Assembly (NCBI GenBank): GCA_965226695.1 | Contig: OZ245405.1 | Span: 1 to 64,000 of the forward strand | Direction: 5' to 3' | Length of the DNA: 64,000 nucleotides | Source: CATOSD01 sp965226695 | Lineage (GTDB): Bacteria; Chloroflexota; Dehalococcoidia; Lucifugimonadales; CATOSD01 | Part shown: in pieces, positions 26,818 to 36,581 of the stretch | How the letters are laid out: every line of letters begins with the position of its first letter | Position numbering within the stretch: position 1 is the first letter of the stretch | Program-made: the position numbers and the translations under genes | The notes under the pieces: generated by a model | Database searches by the model: none | Seen by the model: the letters and a program-made list of their open reading frames with translations, nothing else | Told to the model about the DNA's origin: nothing

Positions 26818-28212
26818 ATGGACGACCTGACATTCCAATCGGCGAAGAGCCTTGCGCGGGCGATCCGCGAAAAGTCCGTATCGGCGCGCGAGGTCGTCGA
26901 GGCGCACCTTCGCCGCATCGAGGAAGTGAATCCCGTGCTCAACGCCGTCGTGCAGCTTGCGGCGGAGCGTGCGGAGTCTGAGGCGCGCGAGCTCGACGAC
27001 GCCCTCGCGAGGGGCGAGCTTCGGGGGCCGCTTCACGGGGTGCCCATCACCATAAAGGACTCGTTCGACACGGAGGGGATCATATCGACGGGAGGCACGC
27101 TGGGACGCGCCGCCTTCGTGCCGGAGCGCGACGCGACGCCGGTGGCGCGGCTGCGGGCCGCGGGCGCGGTGCTGCTGGGCAAGACTAATACGCCGGAGTT
27201 GACGATGGCGGCCGAGACGGACAACCTGGTGTACGGACGCACCAACAACCCGTTCGACGTGTCCCGCACGCCGGGCGGCAGCAGCGGAGGCGCCGCGGCC
27301 ATCATATCGGCCGGCGGCTCGCCGCTAGACCTGGGCACCGACACCGGCGGCAGCATCCGATTCCCGTCCCACTACTGCGGCATAGCGGGCCTGAAGCCCA
27401 CCACCGGGCGGGTGCCCCGCACCGGCCATATCATCGGATACGACATGGGCGCCGCGCAGTCGCTGACGGTGGTCGGCCCGATGGCGCGCTACGTCGAGGA
27501 CCTGGAGCTGGCGTTTCCCATCATCGCCGGGCCTGATTACCGCGACCCTCACATGGTGCCGATGCCGATTGGCGACCCGGGCGACGTGGACCTGGCCGGG
27601 CTGCGCGTGGCGTACTACACCGAGTCGCCGGGGGCGTCGGCGTCGCCGGAGACGGTGCGGGCGGTACGCGATGCGGCCGCCGCTCTCGCCGACGCGGGGG
27701 CGACCACGGCGGAGGAGTCGCCGAGCGTGCTCGCGGACGGAGAGGAGCGCATGCTGTCGTTCATCGGCTCGGACAACTGGGCCTGGGGCGACCGGCTGCT
27801 GGAGCGTTTCGGCACCACGCGGGAGCACTCCTGGATAACGATGTGGAGGGGGATGGCGAAACCGCTGGACACGGGCGATTTCACGGCGCTGCTGGAGGAG
27901 ATAGACCGCTTCAGGTCCGAGATGATCGCGTTCATGGAGACGCGCGACCTGATCGTGTGTCCCATCTCGGCGCAGCCCGCGCTGCTGCACGGCGCGTCCT
28001 ACGACGAGGAGCACATGCGCGGGCTGGGCTATTCGGGGGTGTACAACGTGACCGGCTGGCCGGCGGCGATAGTGCGGGTGGGCACGTCGCCGGAGGGTCT
28101 GCCGATAGGGGTGCAGATGGTGGCGCGGCCCTGGCGCGAGGACGTGTCGCTGGCAGCGGCGCGCCACCTGGAGGCGGCGTTCGGTGGGTGGCAGCGGCCG
28201 GGGGGCGTGTAG
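26818..28212 (+). CDS. Amidase signature family enzyme (amidase / GatA-like)
   Basis: 464 residues from ATG 26818, which has GGAGGG 7 bases upstream; the frame could begin at 26785. The Ser-cisSer-Lys triad is visible: Lys80 in PITIKDS, the serine pair in PGGSSGG (about 155-156) and the nucleophile in DTGGSIRFPS (about 179). It hydrolyses amides to acids and ammonia. gatB and gatC are not nearby, so a stand-alone amidase is likelier than the tRNA amidotransferase subunit. Its 3' end is duplicated as a fragment at 29042-29104. Confidence 0.88.
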   Translation: MDDLTFQSAKSLARAIREKSVSAREVVEAHLRRIEEVNPVLNAVVQLAAERAESEARELDDALARGELRGPLHGVPITIKDSFDTEGIISTGGTLGRAAFVPERDATPVARLRAAGAVLLGKTNTPELTMAAETDNLVYGRTNNPFDVSRTPGGSSGGAAAIISAGGSPLDLGTDTGGSIRFPSHYCGIAGLKPTTGRVPRTGHIIGYDMGAAQSLTVVGPMARYVEDLELAFPIIAGPDYRDPHMVPMPIGDPGDVDLAGLRVAYYTESPGASASPETVRAVRDAAAALADAGATTAEESPSVLADGEERMLSFIGSDNWAWGDRLLERFGTTREHSWITMWRGMAKPLDTGDFTALLEEIDRFRSEMIAFMETRDLIVCPISAQPALLHGASYDEEHMRGLGYSGVYNVTGWPAAIVRVGTSPEGLPIGVQMVARPWREDVSLAAARHLEAAFGGWQRPGGV

Positions 28213-28220
28213 GGCAGCTC

Positions 28221-28341
28221 CCTACCCACGCTTTCGGGCTACGGCGCGGCGGGCGGCCTGGGCTACGTCCGCGGCGGTGAGGTTGTGCTTGGCCATCAGC
28301 TCGTCGGGAGCGCCGGACTCGGCGTAGCCGTGCAAGGACGT
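28221..28341 (-). pseudogene. Duplicated 3' end of the transketolase C-terminal gene
   Basis: The minus-strand frame reads GYAESGAPDELMAKHNLTAA and continues to AVARKRG-stop. It parallels the last 35 or so residues of the intact gene at 34374. The copy differs at several positions, so it is an old duplication or came from a related strain. It abuts the amidase stop codon. Confidence 0.75.
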
Positions 28342-28363
28342 GGGGATGGGAGAGTGTGTCGGC

Positions 28364-28792
28364 TTACGCAGTGGTGACCTCGACCTTGAGCGCCAGGCCC
28401 ACCGCTCGGAGTGCCTTTTGAAGCTGGCCGATGCGGGAGTTGTGCTCCGGGTTGGTCAGCTTGCGCGCGGCGGACTCGCTGACGCCCAGCCTGTTGGCGA
28501 GCTCGACCTTGGTTATGCGTTGATCCTGCATAGCCGAGTAGAGGGCGAGCTTGGCCGCGACGACGCTGGGCACCGGCACGTACGCATTGCCGTCCGTCGC
28601 GTCGCCGGGAACGGGTATGTCTCTCTTGGCGAGTACGTAACCGGCGAGGGCGGTAGCCAGTGCGTCCTCGGCCATCTCCAGAGCCTCGTCTCGGTCGCTG
28701 CCGCCGGTGATGGCCTCCGGTACGTCGGGAAAAGTGACTACCAGGCCCCCGTCTTCGTCCGGTGTGAGCTTGCACGGATAGGCGTATAGCAT
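28364..28792 (-). CDS. hicB: HicB-family antitoxin with HTH domain
   Basis: 142 residues. The N-terminal partially degraded RNase H fold (YPCKLTPDEDGGLVVTFPDVP) is typical of HicB. The C-terminal Xre-like helix-turn-helix (TKVELANRLGVSESAARKL) would bind the operator and repress the pair. It follows hicA by 3 bases. It is expected to mask the HicA active site and autoregulate through the palindrome upstream of hicA. Confidence 0.88.
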   Translation of the reverse strand: MLYAYPCKLTPDEDGGLVVTFPDVPEAITGGSDRDEALEMAEDALATALAGYVLAKRDIPVPGDATDGNAYVPVPSVVAAKLALYSAMQDQRITKVELANRLGVSESAARKLTNPEHNSRIGQLQKALRAVGLALKVEVTTA

Positions 28793-28795
28793 GGC

Positions 28796-29002
28796 TCAGA
28801 AATCCCTCTGGTCTATATCCAGTTGGCGTAGCATCGCCGCCAGCAAACCCTTGCCCAGCTCGCCGCGTCGTATGGTGGTGAACCGCTCGCCGACGTAGAT
28901 TCTGCCGTGGCTGCCTTTGCCATGAGAGGGGTCGAATCGAAAGGATTTTCCAGTCCTGCGAGCATAGCGCCGCGCTCGTCCGATAAACTCACGGCTTGTC
29001 AT
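28796..29002 (-). CDS. hicA: HicA-family toxin (mRNA interferase)
   Basis: 68 residues, start ATG 29002. The dsRBD-like fold carries the catalytic histidine in KGSHGRIYVG, followed by TTIRRGELGKGLLAAMLRQL. HicA cleaves mRNA and is neutralised by HicB, encoded next. The toxin-first order is usual for hicAB. Confidence 0.85.
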   Translation of the reverse strand: MTSREFIGRARRYARRTGKSFRFDPSHGKGSHGRIYVGERFTTIRRGELGKGLLAAMLRQLDIDQRDF

Positions 29003-29015
29003 GCAGCCATTGTCG

Positions 29016-29027
29016 CACCTTAAGGTG
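29016..29027. promoter_or_regulatory. Candidate HicB operator
   Basis: A perfect 12-base palindrome CACCTTAAGGTG begins 13 bases upstream of the hicA start, where an autorepressor would bind. Confidence 0.45.
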
Positions 29028-29041
29028 TGGATGGCAACGGA

Positions 29042-29104
29042 GTGTTGGCGGCGGCGCGGGTGCTGGAGGCGGCGTTCGGGGGGTGGCGGCGGCCGGTGGT
29101 GTAG
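29042..29104 (+). pseudogene. Duplicated 3' end of the amidase gene
   Basis: The plus-strand frame reads VLAAARVLEAAFGGWRRPVV-stop. It matches the amidase C-terminus SLAAARHLEAAFGGWQRPGG. It sits between hicA and hsdS and ends 5 bases before the hsdS stop codon. Confidence 0.75.
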
Positions 29105-29109
29105 GGGGG

Positions 29110-30262
29110 CTACGCTTGCTGCCAAGCCCTTGCTATGGCAGCCTCTATCTTCTTCTCGAAACGATCAATCAACTCGCGGTTGGCGGCTACAAGGGCGTAC
29201 TCTGACTCTATCTCCTCCACAACCGATTGCTGATCGGCCAAAGAGGGAAGGGGAATCTCATGCCCCTCGACAACTGTCTTGCGCATTGACGGTGGCTGCG
29301 CGTTACTAGCCCACTTTGAAAGGTCAAAACCCAATAGCCAGCTATGCAGATACCGTGGCAATAGCCGTTCGGTATCGGGAACTATGCCGATCACATTGTT
29401 ATCGTATGTGGATACGCGCGTGAGAATGCGTTTCTTGTTTGTCGCTATTGCGGCTCCAATCTTTGGGAAGATGACCGTTCCGACGGGAAACGAACTGGCT
29501 TTCAGTTCCTTTAGATCCCTGTCGGACACCGAGTTGTTCCATGACGTGATCTCCACCTCGTTACCTTGCAAATTCATGTCGCTGACTTTGAGGAACGGAA
29601 TGTCCCGGTTCCTGTGACCTTGGTAAGCAAGAGGGAAGCCAAAGCCGCTCTGTACAGTGGCAACTGATTTAATTGACGCCAACGGCCACTCTGGATCTAC
29701 TACGACGTGCGGACGGTAGCTTTCCACCACGGCCCGCGCACCGTCAATCACCTTCTGAAAGCCTTCAATCTCCTCGACAATCTCGCGCTGAACTTCCAGG
29801 GGTGGTAAAGGCAATCGGAAGGCACTCAAGGATGTAACGTTGATTCCTGCCTGTCCGATCCATCTAGTTGACAGCTCCAGGAAGGCCCCTCTTCTCCATG
29901 CACTGTGAAGACTGATTGCAAGGAACGGCGCAATGCAGATATTCTCCCTGACTCGGATACGGGTTATGTGGTTGGGAAATCCGCCAGCAATGTCCTGAGT
30001 GATTATGCACGTTTTCCCAACCAACTCTTCACTATTGGTATTGTTGAAGAGAACATCACCAGAAGTGACTTTGTAGTGCTCCTTACCCTGAAAAACCTCG
30101 TGAGGTATGGTCTTCATCCCAGTCCAAGTGAATGTCCCGCCTTCAGTTACATTCATTGGACGTATGTGTGGAACACCTGTCGACTCTGTGGTTGCTTTGC
30201 CACAGGCAAATCCAGCCTTAATCTCAATGTGCGACATCGCCGACACTGACTAATTCGGCCAT
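29110..30262 (-). CDS. hsdS: Type I restriction system specificity subunit HsdS, one frameshift
   Basis: About 383 residues with two target-recognition domains, each followed by a helical spacer (LPLPPLEVQREIVEEIEGF and IPLPSLADQQSVVEEIESE). HsdS sets the DNA sequence recognised by the HsdM/HsdR complex. The likely start is ATG 30262 (MAELVSVGDVA), which overlaps the hsdM stop; one base is off near 30232-30240, after which the frame is open to 29110. The two domains differ, so a bipartite asymmetric target is expected. Confidence 0.87.
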
Positions 30263-31681
30263 TTTCCAGTTGTCGTCTGTGCCTCTCTATGCCGCTCCGC
30301 AATCAGGCTGTAGTCCCCATCTGTCGCAATCTTCGACTTCTGCGACAACCATTCCCGTTTTCAACTCTTTCGTCGTTGTGTAGCTTGCCTTCATCTCGGC
30401 TATGCCGGACGCTCACAGTCGAGATTGCCTTTACTGACTCGTTTGTCCGCATGCTGCTCAGATAGTCGATAATCTCGTCTCGCACGTCCGGCAGTCGTTA
30501 TCATCAATGGGACGGCGCTGGGCGCCTAGGTCAAAGCCGTCGTTGTCCACTTTGAAAAACGCTATGCCGTCGGTTCGCTTGGCCAGAGCGCGGTCAAGTA
30601 TCAAGATGGAGGTCTTGACGCCGGAGTATGGATTGAACACGCCGGCGGGCAGGGATACCACTGCCACGAGGTAGTTCTCCACCAACATCTTGCGCAGCTC
30701 TCTGTGCGCCTTCTGGCTCTGAAATATGACACCCTCAGGGACTATGATGCCCGCCCGGCCGTTAGCGGTCAGGTGCTCGGCCATGTAGTCCACGAACAGG
30801 ACTTCGCTACGTTTGGATTTGACCGAGAATCGGTTGTGGGGCCGAATGCCGCCCTTCGGCGACATGAAGGGTGGGTTCGCAAGGATCACGTCTGCGTACT
30901 CGTTCCAGTTATCCTCGCTGGTAAGCGTGTCGTACTCGTGAATGTTCGGCTCGCGAAACCCGTGAAGGTACATATTCACCAACGAGAGTCGCACAAAGTC
31001 CGGGGATATGTCGTAGCCATTGAAGTTGTTGACGAGGCGACCACGCTCATCGGGTGTTAACGTGCTCTGGTCTTCGCTGTCCGTATTGGCCTTTAGTATG
31101 TGTTTGTAAGACGAGATGAGAAATCCGGCGGTCCCGCAGGCAGGGTCCAGTATCACCTCATCCTTCTTGGGGTCCACGATGGCGACGATGAAATCAATGA
31201 TGTGGCGTGGAGTGCGGAACTGACCTGCGTCACCCTGGGCGTCCAGAACCGAAAGCAGGTATTCAAAGGCGTCGCCCAAGGACTCCGAGTCATCGTAGGT
31301 GAAGTCGTCTATGATCTTGAGAAACGCCCTGAGGGTTTCGGGGTCGCGATAGGGCAGGTAGGCGTTATTGAAGATGTTGCGGAACAGCTGCGGGATGCCG
31401 GGATTCTCCGGCATCCTGGCTATGGCTTCAGAGTACAGGTTAAGGGCGTCGTGGCCGCCTACGCCCGGTCCTACCAGGTTGGGCCATCTGTACTTGGCAA
31501 ACTGCCCGGCGAAGAACTCCCGCTTCCCGCCCAACTCCTCGCTCTCGGAGTCAATGTCGTCCATGAACTTGTAGATGAGAGCGATGGTGATCTGTTCAAC
31601 CTGGCTCTTGGGGTCTGGTACTTTCCCGACCAGAATATCGCGGGCCGTGTCGATGCGGCGTTTTGTAACGGCGTCCAGCAT
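30250..31681 (-). CDS. hsdM: Type I restriction system methyltransferase HsdM, two frameshifts
   Basis: An N6-adenine methyltransferase of about 477 residues after correction. HsdM_N helical domain (1-140), SAM motif I DPACGTAGF (179-187) and catalytic NPPF (269-272) are intact. The frame breaks near 30495 (one C missing, before LPDVRDEIIDYL) and again near 30351 (one G missing, before EWLSQKSKIATDGDYSL), then ends GKWPN-stop at 30250. The C-terminal residues match the family once joined. It starts 10 bases after hsdR. Confidence 0.9.
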
Positions 31682-31690
31682 GGCTGCTTC

Positions 31691-34226
31691 TTAGTCTGTG
31701 AACTGGTTCAAAGAAACGTAGTCCTTGACGTACTCGGGGACAAGATCCCGGTACTCCTTGGGCACTGCTCGGTAGTCCTCAATCGAGAAAATGGGGTTGG
31801 TGGCCAAGTAGGTGAAGCGCTTGGTGTCGATTGCGCTACGGGTCATGCCGTCGGTAACGTAGGCCTTGAAGAATGTCTTGATGGCCGGGAAGGAACTGGG
31901 ACCGCTGGGTGTGTGTCCAACCACGAACTTGTCGAACTCTTCCTCGAGTAGTTCGTCCTTCGACTTGAAGGCCGGAATCATATTGAAAACCCTTTCGAGA
32001 ATTTCCCGCAAGGTAAGGCGGCGGTCAACTCCCGCGGCTTTCCGCAGCTTTGCCAGGGTGTAGTAGTCCTCGGGCTTGTCGAACACCTCGCGGTTCACGT
32101 AATCAATGACGAGGTCCCAGTTCTTGGCTTCAACGGCTTTTCTGACGGTCTCATTGGTGCGGACTGTGTCTGCAAAGCGATCGAAGAACATCCTGTCGAT
32201 TTTCATCCCCTCGGAGCCGATGGCCACTTCCCGGAGGGTGTCGAGGATGTCCTTGCCGAGATGCTCATAGGAGATGGAGAGCCTTGGCTCTGTGCCGTTA
32301 CCGTTTTCGCCTTTCCCGGCGGGGCTGGGGCGGGGCAGCTTGATGACCTCGTCGTAGTTGAACTCCTCCTCGAAGAACTCGCAGTTGCCAAAGAAGTCGA
32401 AGAGCTTGAAGGCTGTCTTCTCGGGGCGAGCCACGTCCTCGGCGATGGAAGCATCCTGCAACTGCTCGGTGAAAGTGTGTCTGCGTGTGCCGCGCCCTTT
32501 GATCTGTACGAAGTCGGTGGGCGAGAAGATGGGGCGGAACATGCCGAGGATTCAGGATGTCGGTGCAGTCGTAGCCGGTCGTCATCATGCCGACGGTCAC
32601 GCACACCCTGGCCTTGCTGGTGAGGTAGGAAGGCAGGAAATTTCGCGATCCCATCAGGTTGTTGTTGGCGAAGTTGATGGTGAACTGCTGGGCGTCCTGC
32701 ACCTGGGACGTGACCTGTACCGCGAAGTCGGACTGGTACTTGCCGGGGAACATGACGTCGGCCATTTCGTTCAGGGTCTGTGTCAGCCTGGCGGCGTGAC
32801 TCTGGCTGACGGCGAATATGATGGACTTGCCGACTTCGCCGCTTATGGGGTCCCTCAGCGAGTTCTCCAGGAAGGTCTTGCAGAAGATCTGGTTGGTGGC
32901 GTCGGAGAAGAACCGCTTCTCGAACTCTCGTTGCTTGAAGGTCTCCTCATGCTCTTCTCCGGTGTCATCGGTGAGCGAGACGATGAATCCCTCATCCGCC
33001 AGCAGTTGGGTCGTCACTACCGTGCGAGCATCCACCAGCGTGGGGTTGATGAGGTGACCGTCCTTGACGCCATCCAGTAACGAGTAGCGGAACGTGGGGT
33101 CTCCGCTCTCACAGCCGAATGTGCGGTAGGTATCCAGCAGCAGCCTCCGCTCGACTTCTCGGGGATCGCGCACGTTGGGACCCTTCTTGTCGAAGCCCCT
33201 GAGATAATCTCGTGGAGTCGCGGTAAGGCCGAGCTTGTAGCCGACAAAGTAGTTGAACACGGCGCGGGCGTTGCCGCTGATGGAGCGGTGCGCCTCGTCC
33301 GAGATTACGAGGTCGAAGTCGGTCGGCGAGAAAAGGGACTGGTACTTATTGTTGAACTGGAGTGACTGGACGGTGCTGACCACTATCTCAGCGGACCGCC
33401 AGTCGTCGCGCCTCTCTTTGTAAACGACGGTGTTGTAGTCCGCAGAGAGTATGTTAGCGAACACCTTTCGGGCTTGTTCCTCAAGCTCAAGGCGGTCGAC
33501 GAGGAACAGGACGCGGGAGGCGTTTCCGGTACGTAGGAACAGCTTGATGACGGCCGCAGCGGTGAGGGTCTTGCCGGTGCCGGTGGCCATCTCGAACAGG
33601 AAGCGGTCGCTGCCGTCCTTCACCGCCCGCTGCAAGGCGTGGATCGCCTGGAGTTGGTAGGTGCGCAGGAAGCGGAGATTGTTGGCGCGGCTGAAGCCAG
33701 TCCGCTCAGCCTCATTCTTCCAAGCCGCCTCATCAGCATAGCGGGGCCGTTGGGTAAGGACGATGTAGTCGTTCCGAACGAGCTCGTCTATCAGACGCTG
33801 CGAGTTGGGCTGGACCTTGCTGTGGCTGGCTATCGAATCCGGTGTTGGGAATGTGCTGACGATGTACGGGTTGCCCCGTTCCAGGTCCCAGAAATAGTGC
33901 AGGTTACCATTTGAGAGGATTACGAAACGGCAATTCTGGGACTTCGCGTATCTTCGGGCCTGTTCCTTGCCAACGAGCGGTTGCTTGCCTTCCGACTTGG
34001 CCTCAAGCACAAGCAGGGGGGATCCGCGCTCGTCGAGCAGCAGGTAGTCTACGACTCCCCTGCGGGTCTTCTCGAAATCATCACCGAGCGCGTCAAGGTC
34101 AGACCGCTTGAGCGCGACGCCCGCCTCGAGTTGGACGTTGGCGGGTCTGGCACCCTCCTGGAAGAATCGCCAGCCAGCGTTTTCCAACAGCCGGTTGATC
34201 TTTATGCGCGCCGTAGCTTCGTTCAC
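31691..34226 (-). CDS. hsdR: Type I restriction system endonuclease subunit HsdR, one frameshift
   Basis: About 844 residues. The N-terminal PD-(D/E)xK nuclease has D60 and E75-x-K77 (LLVLEAK). The SF2 motor has Walker A ATGTGKT (214-220) and DEAH (310-313), followed by motifs including TTGYDCTDIL and QIKGRGTRR. One extra C near 32547-32550 breaks the frame between ILN and MFRPIF; the C-terminal HsdM-interacting region follows. It translocates DNA and cuts when unmodified sites are found. It is the first gene of the hsdR-hsdM-hsdS operon. Confidence 0.91.
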
Positions 34227-34330
34227 TTCTAACCCATCGGTTCGGGATTGACCCTAGCTCGATATAGGGTGTGGACATGTCGTGAATGCCGGCTTGTAGG
34301 AGTATTTGAGCGACGAATTGCCGCTTTTGG

Positions 34331-34357
34331 GTTCCCGCTCGGGGGCCGGAATGACGG
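34331..34357. repeat. Palindromic repeat, family D
   Basis: gttcccgctcgggggccggaatgacgg, in the gap between hsdR and the transketolase gene. Confidence 0.55.
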
Positions 34358-34373
34358 TCTTGGATGTGCTGCC

Positions 34374-35315
34374 CTACCCCGCTTTACGCGCTACGGCGCG
34401 GCGGGCGGCCTGGGCGATGTCGGCGGCGGTGAGGTGGTACTTGGCCATGAGCGCGTCGGGGGGGCCGGACTCGGCGTAGCCCTGCAGGGCGACCGTCTCC
34501 TGGGGCGTGGGGGCCTCGCGGGCGAGCGTCTGCGACACCATGCTGCCCAGGCCGCCGCCGACGTAGTGCTCCTCGGCCGTCACTATCGCGCCCGTCTCCC
34601 GCGCGGCGGCGACCACCGCCCGCTCGTCCAGCGGCTTCACCGTCGCCATGTTGATAACCCGGCACGATATGCCCTCGGCCGCAAGCGTTTCGGCGGCATC
34701 CAGCGCCACGCCGACCATGATGCCGCAGGCCACTATCGCGGCGTCGTCGCCCTCGCGCATCGTCTCGGCCTCGCCGAGCCGGAAGTCGTACTCCGCGCCG
34801 TGCACCACCGGCGTGGCCGCGCGGGACAGGCGCACGTAGAACGGCCCCTGCGTGGCGACGGCGCTGCGGACGGCGTGGACGGCCTCCGGGCCGTCGGCGG
34901 GCACGACCACCGTGAACTCGGGCAGCGCGCACATGAGCGCAAGGTCCTCGATGCTGTGCGCCGACACGCCATCCTCGCCGGTGATGATGCCGCTGTGCGT
35001 GGCGATGACCTTGACGTTGAGGCGGGGCTGGGACACGCCGACGCGAAGCTGGTCGTGGGGCCGGCTGGTGGAGAAGACGGCGAAGGTGCTGACGACGGGG
35101 ATTTTGCCCGAGGACGCCATGCCGGCGGCCACGCTGACGATGTTCTGCTCGGCGGGGCCGAAGTCGAAGAAGCGGTCGGGGTACTTGTCGCCGAACAGGA
35201 AGGCGAAGGTGGAAACGTTGAGGTCTCCTCCCAGGACGACCAGGTTGGGGAACTCGGCGCCCAGGTCCGCCAGCGTCTGCCCGGCTGCTTCGCGTGTGGA
35301 GGCGGTCTCGGCCAT
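34374..35315 (-). CDS. Transketolase, C-terminal subunit (split type)
   Basis: 313 residues: the pyrimidine-binding and C-terminal domains of transketolase encoded as a separate gene, as in archaea and many Chloroflexota. FFDFGPAEQNIVSVAAGMA contains the ThDP-binding glutamate, and ATHSGIITGEDGVSAHS is conserved. It pairs with the N-terminal subunit encoded upstream to transfer two-carbon units in the pentose phosphate pathway. Its 3' end has a divergent second copy at 28221-28341. Confidence 0.92.
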   Translation of the reverse strand: MAETASTREAAGQTLADLGAEFPNLVVLGGDLNVSTFAFLFGDKYPDRFFDFGPAEQNIVSVAAGMASSGKIPVVSTFAVFSTSRPHDQLRVGVSQPRLNVKVIATHSGIITGEDGVSAHSIEDLALMCALPEFTVVVPADGPEAVHAVRSAVATQGPFYVRLSRAATPVVHGAEYDFRLGEAETMREGDDAAIVACGIMVGVALDAAETLAAEGISCRVINMATVKPLDERAVVAAARETGAIVTAEEHYVGGGLGSMVSQTLAREAPTPQETVALQGYAESGPPDALMAKYHLTAADIAQAARRAVARKAG

Positions 35316-35350
35316 TTGGCGTTCTCCCTTACGTTGGTCGGATGAGCGTT

Positions 35351-35380
35351 CCGGGCGGGATTGAAACCCGCCCCTACGGG
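35351..35380. repeat. Palindromic repeat, family C
   Basis: cgggcgggattgaaacccgcccc followed by tacggg, between the two transketolase genes; its stem might lower readthrough into the second subunit. Confidence 0.5.
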
Positions 35381-35399
35381 TGCAGTCGCCGACTCTGCG

Positions 35400-36296
35400 C
35401 TAGCCTATCTCTTGCAGGGCCTGGGCGAGCTGCTCGGGGCTGGGCGCCTTGCCGTGGAAGTTGGCGTTGTTCTCCATGAAGCTTACGCCCTTGCCCTTGA
35501 CGGTTTTGGCGATGATGGCGGTGGGCTTGCCCGCGGTGCGGCTCGCCTCGTCGAAGGCGCCGATGAGCTGGGCCACGTCGTGGCCGTCCACCTCGAGCGC
35601 GTTCCAGCCGAAGGCGCGCCACTTGTCGGGCAGGGGTTCGAGGTTCATCACCTCGTGCGTCCAGCGGTCGTTCTGGATGCCGTTGCGGTCGACGATGGCG
35701 ACGAGGTTGTCGAGGGAGTAGTGGGACGCCGACATCGCGGCCTCCCACACCTGGCCCTCGTCGCACTCGCCGTCGCCCAGCAGCACGTAGGCGCGCGTCG
35801 GCCTGCCGTCCAGGCGGGCAGCGAGCGCGGTGCCCACACCGAACGAGAGGCCCTGGCCAAGCGAGCCGCCGGACATCTCCACGCCGGGCGTCTTTATGTG
35901 CGCGTGACCCTGCAGACGGCTGTCGATCTTGCGGAAGGTCATCAGCTCTTCGGTCTCGAAGTACCCCGCCTCGGCGAGCGCCGCGTACAGCACGGGGCAG
36001 GCGTGGGCCTTGCTGAGCACGAAGCGGTCTCGCTCCTGCCACGCCGGGTCGGCGGGACGGTGGCGCATGGTGTGAAAGTAGAGGGACGCCAGGATCTCGA
36101 CAGCCGAGAGCGAGCCGCCCGGGTGGCCGCTGTTGGCCTCCGCAATCATGTTGAGTATGTTGCGACGCATGGTGCGGGCGGTGGACCGCAGAGCGTCCAG
36201 ATCGAGCCCGTGGGCATTGCCGTTGGACCCAGGCGTATTGCCGGCGGGGGGGTCCGCCGCAGGGCGTTCGTCCGCGCTGACCACTGGTGTATGCAC
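35400..36296 (-). CDS. Transketolase, N-terminal subunit (split type)
   Basis: 298 residues if GTG 36296 is used; a second GTG at 36284 has better spacing (11 bases) from GGGAGG and may be the true start. ANSGHPGGSLSAVEIL and the ThDP motif GDGECDEGQVWEAAM ... DRNGIQ are clear. It is the partner of the C-terminal subunit, 84 bases downstream. Confidence 0.92.
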   Translation of the reverse strand: MHTPVVSADERPAADPPAGNTPGSNGNAHGLDLDALRSTARTMRRNILNMIAEANSGHPGGSLSAVEILASLYFHTMRHRPADPAWQERDRFVLSKAHACPVLYAALAEAGYFETEELMTFRKIDSRLQGHAHIKTPGVEMSGGSLGQGLSFGVGTALAARLDGRPTRAYVLLGDGECDEGQVWEAAMSASHYSLDNLVAIVDRNGIQNDRWTHEVMNLEPLPDKWRAFGWNALEVDGHDVAQLIGAFDEASRTAGKPTAIIAKTVKGKGVSFMENNANFHGKAPSPEQLAQALQEIG

Positions 36297-36317
36297 CTCC
36301 CTGTCCGCGATGGGGGT

Positions 36318-36326
36318 ATTATAGCA
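36318..36326 (-). promoter_or_regulatory. Extended -10 promoter of the transketolase operon
   Basis: On the minus strand TGCTATAAT, a perfect extended -10, lies about 22 bases before the first GTG of the N-terminal subunit gene. Confidence 0.5.
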
Positions 36327-36363
36327 ACCGCATTGGGCAGTGGGTAGTGGGGCAGTGGTCAGT

Positions 36364-36456
36364 CACCCCCATCCTAACCTTCCCCCTGCGAGGGGGAAGG
36401 GACTCTTCGCGCCCGTGCCACGCCAGGTGGTCGGATTTGAAGCCCGCCCCTACAGG
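36364..36456. repeat. Palindromic repeats, families A and C
   Basis: tcacccccatcctaacc with the ccttccccctgcgagggggaag stem (A), then gtcggatttgaagcccgcccc (C). Confidence 0.6.
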
Positions 36457-36471
36457 ATGGAGGAGAGGGGA

Positions 36472-36573
36472 TTATTGTGCGCCGGTTAGGGCTTGCCAGG
36501 CGGCGGTGAGGGTGTCGGGGTCGGGGGCGAACACGAGGAGGGTGTCGGTGGGGCCGGGGGCCAGACGGACGAC
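36472..36573 (-). pseudogene. Duplicated 3' end of the lipoprotein metallopeptidase gene
   Basis: The minus-strand frame reads PTDTLLVFAPDPDTLTAAWQ and on to ALTGAQ-stop. It parallels the C-terminus of the intact gene at 41102 (ATDTLLVFAPDPDTLTAAWQ ALTRAR). It lies 8 bases beyond the stop codon of the DUF4011 helicase gene. Confidence 0.8.
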
Positions 36574-36581
36574 TGGTTCTG

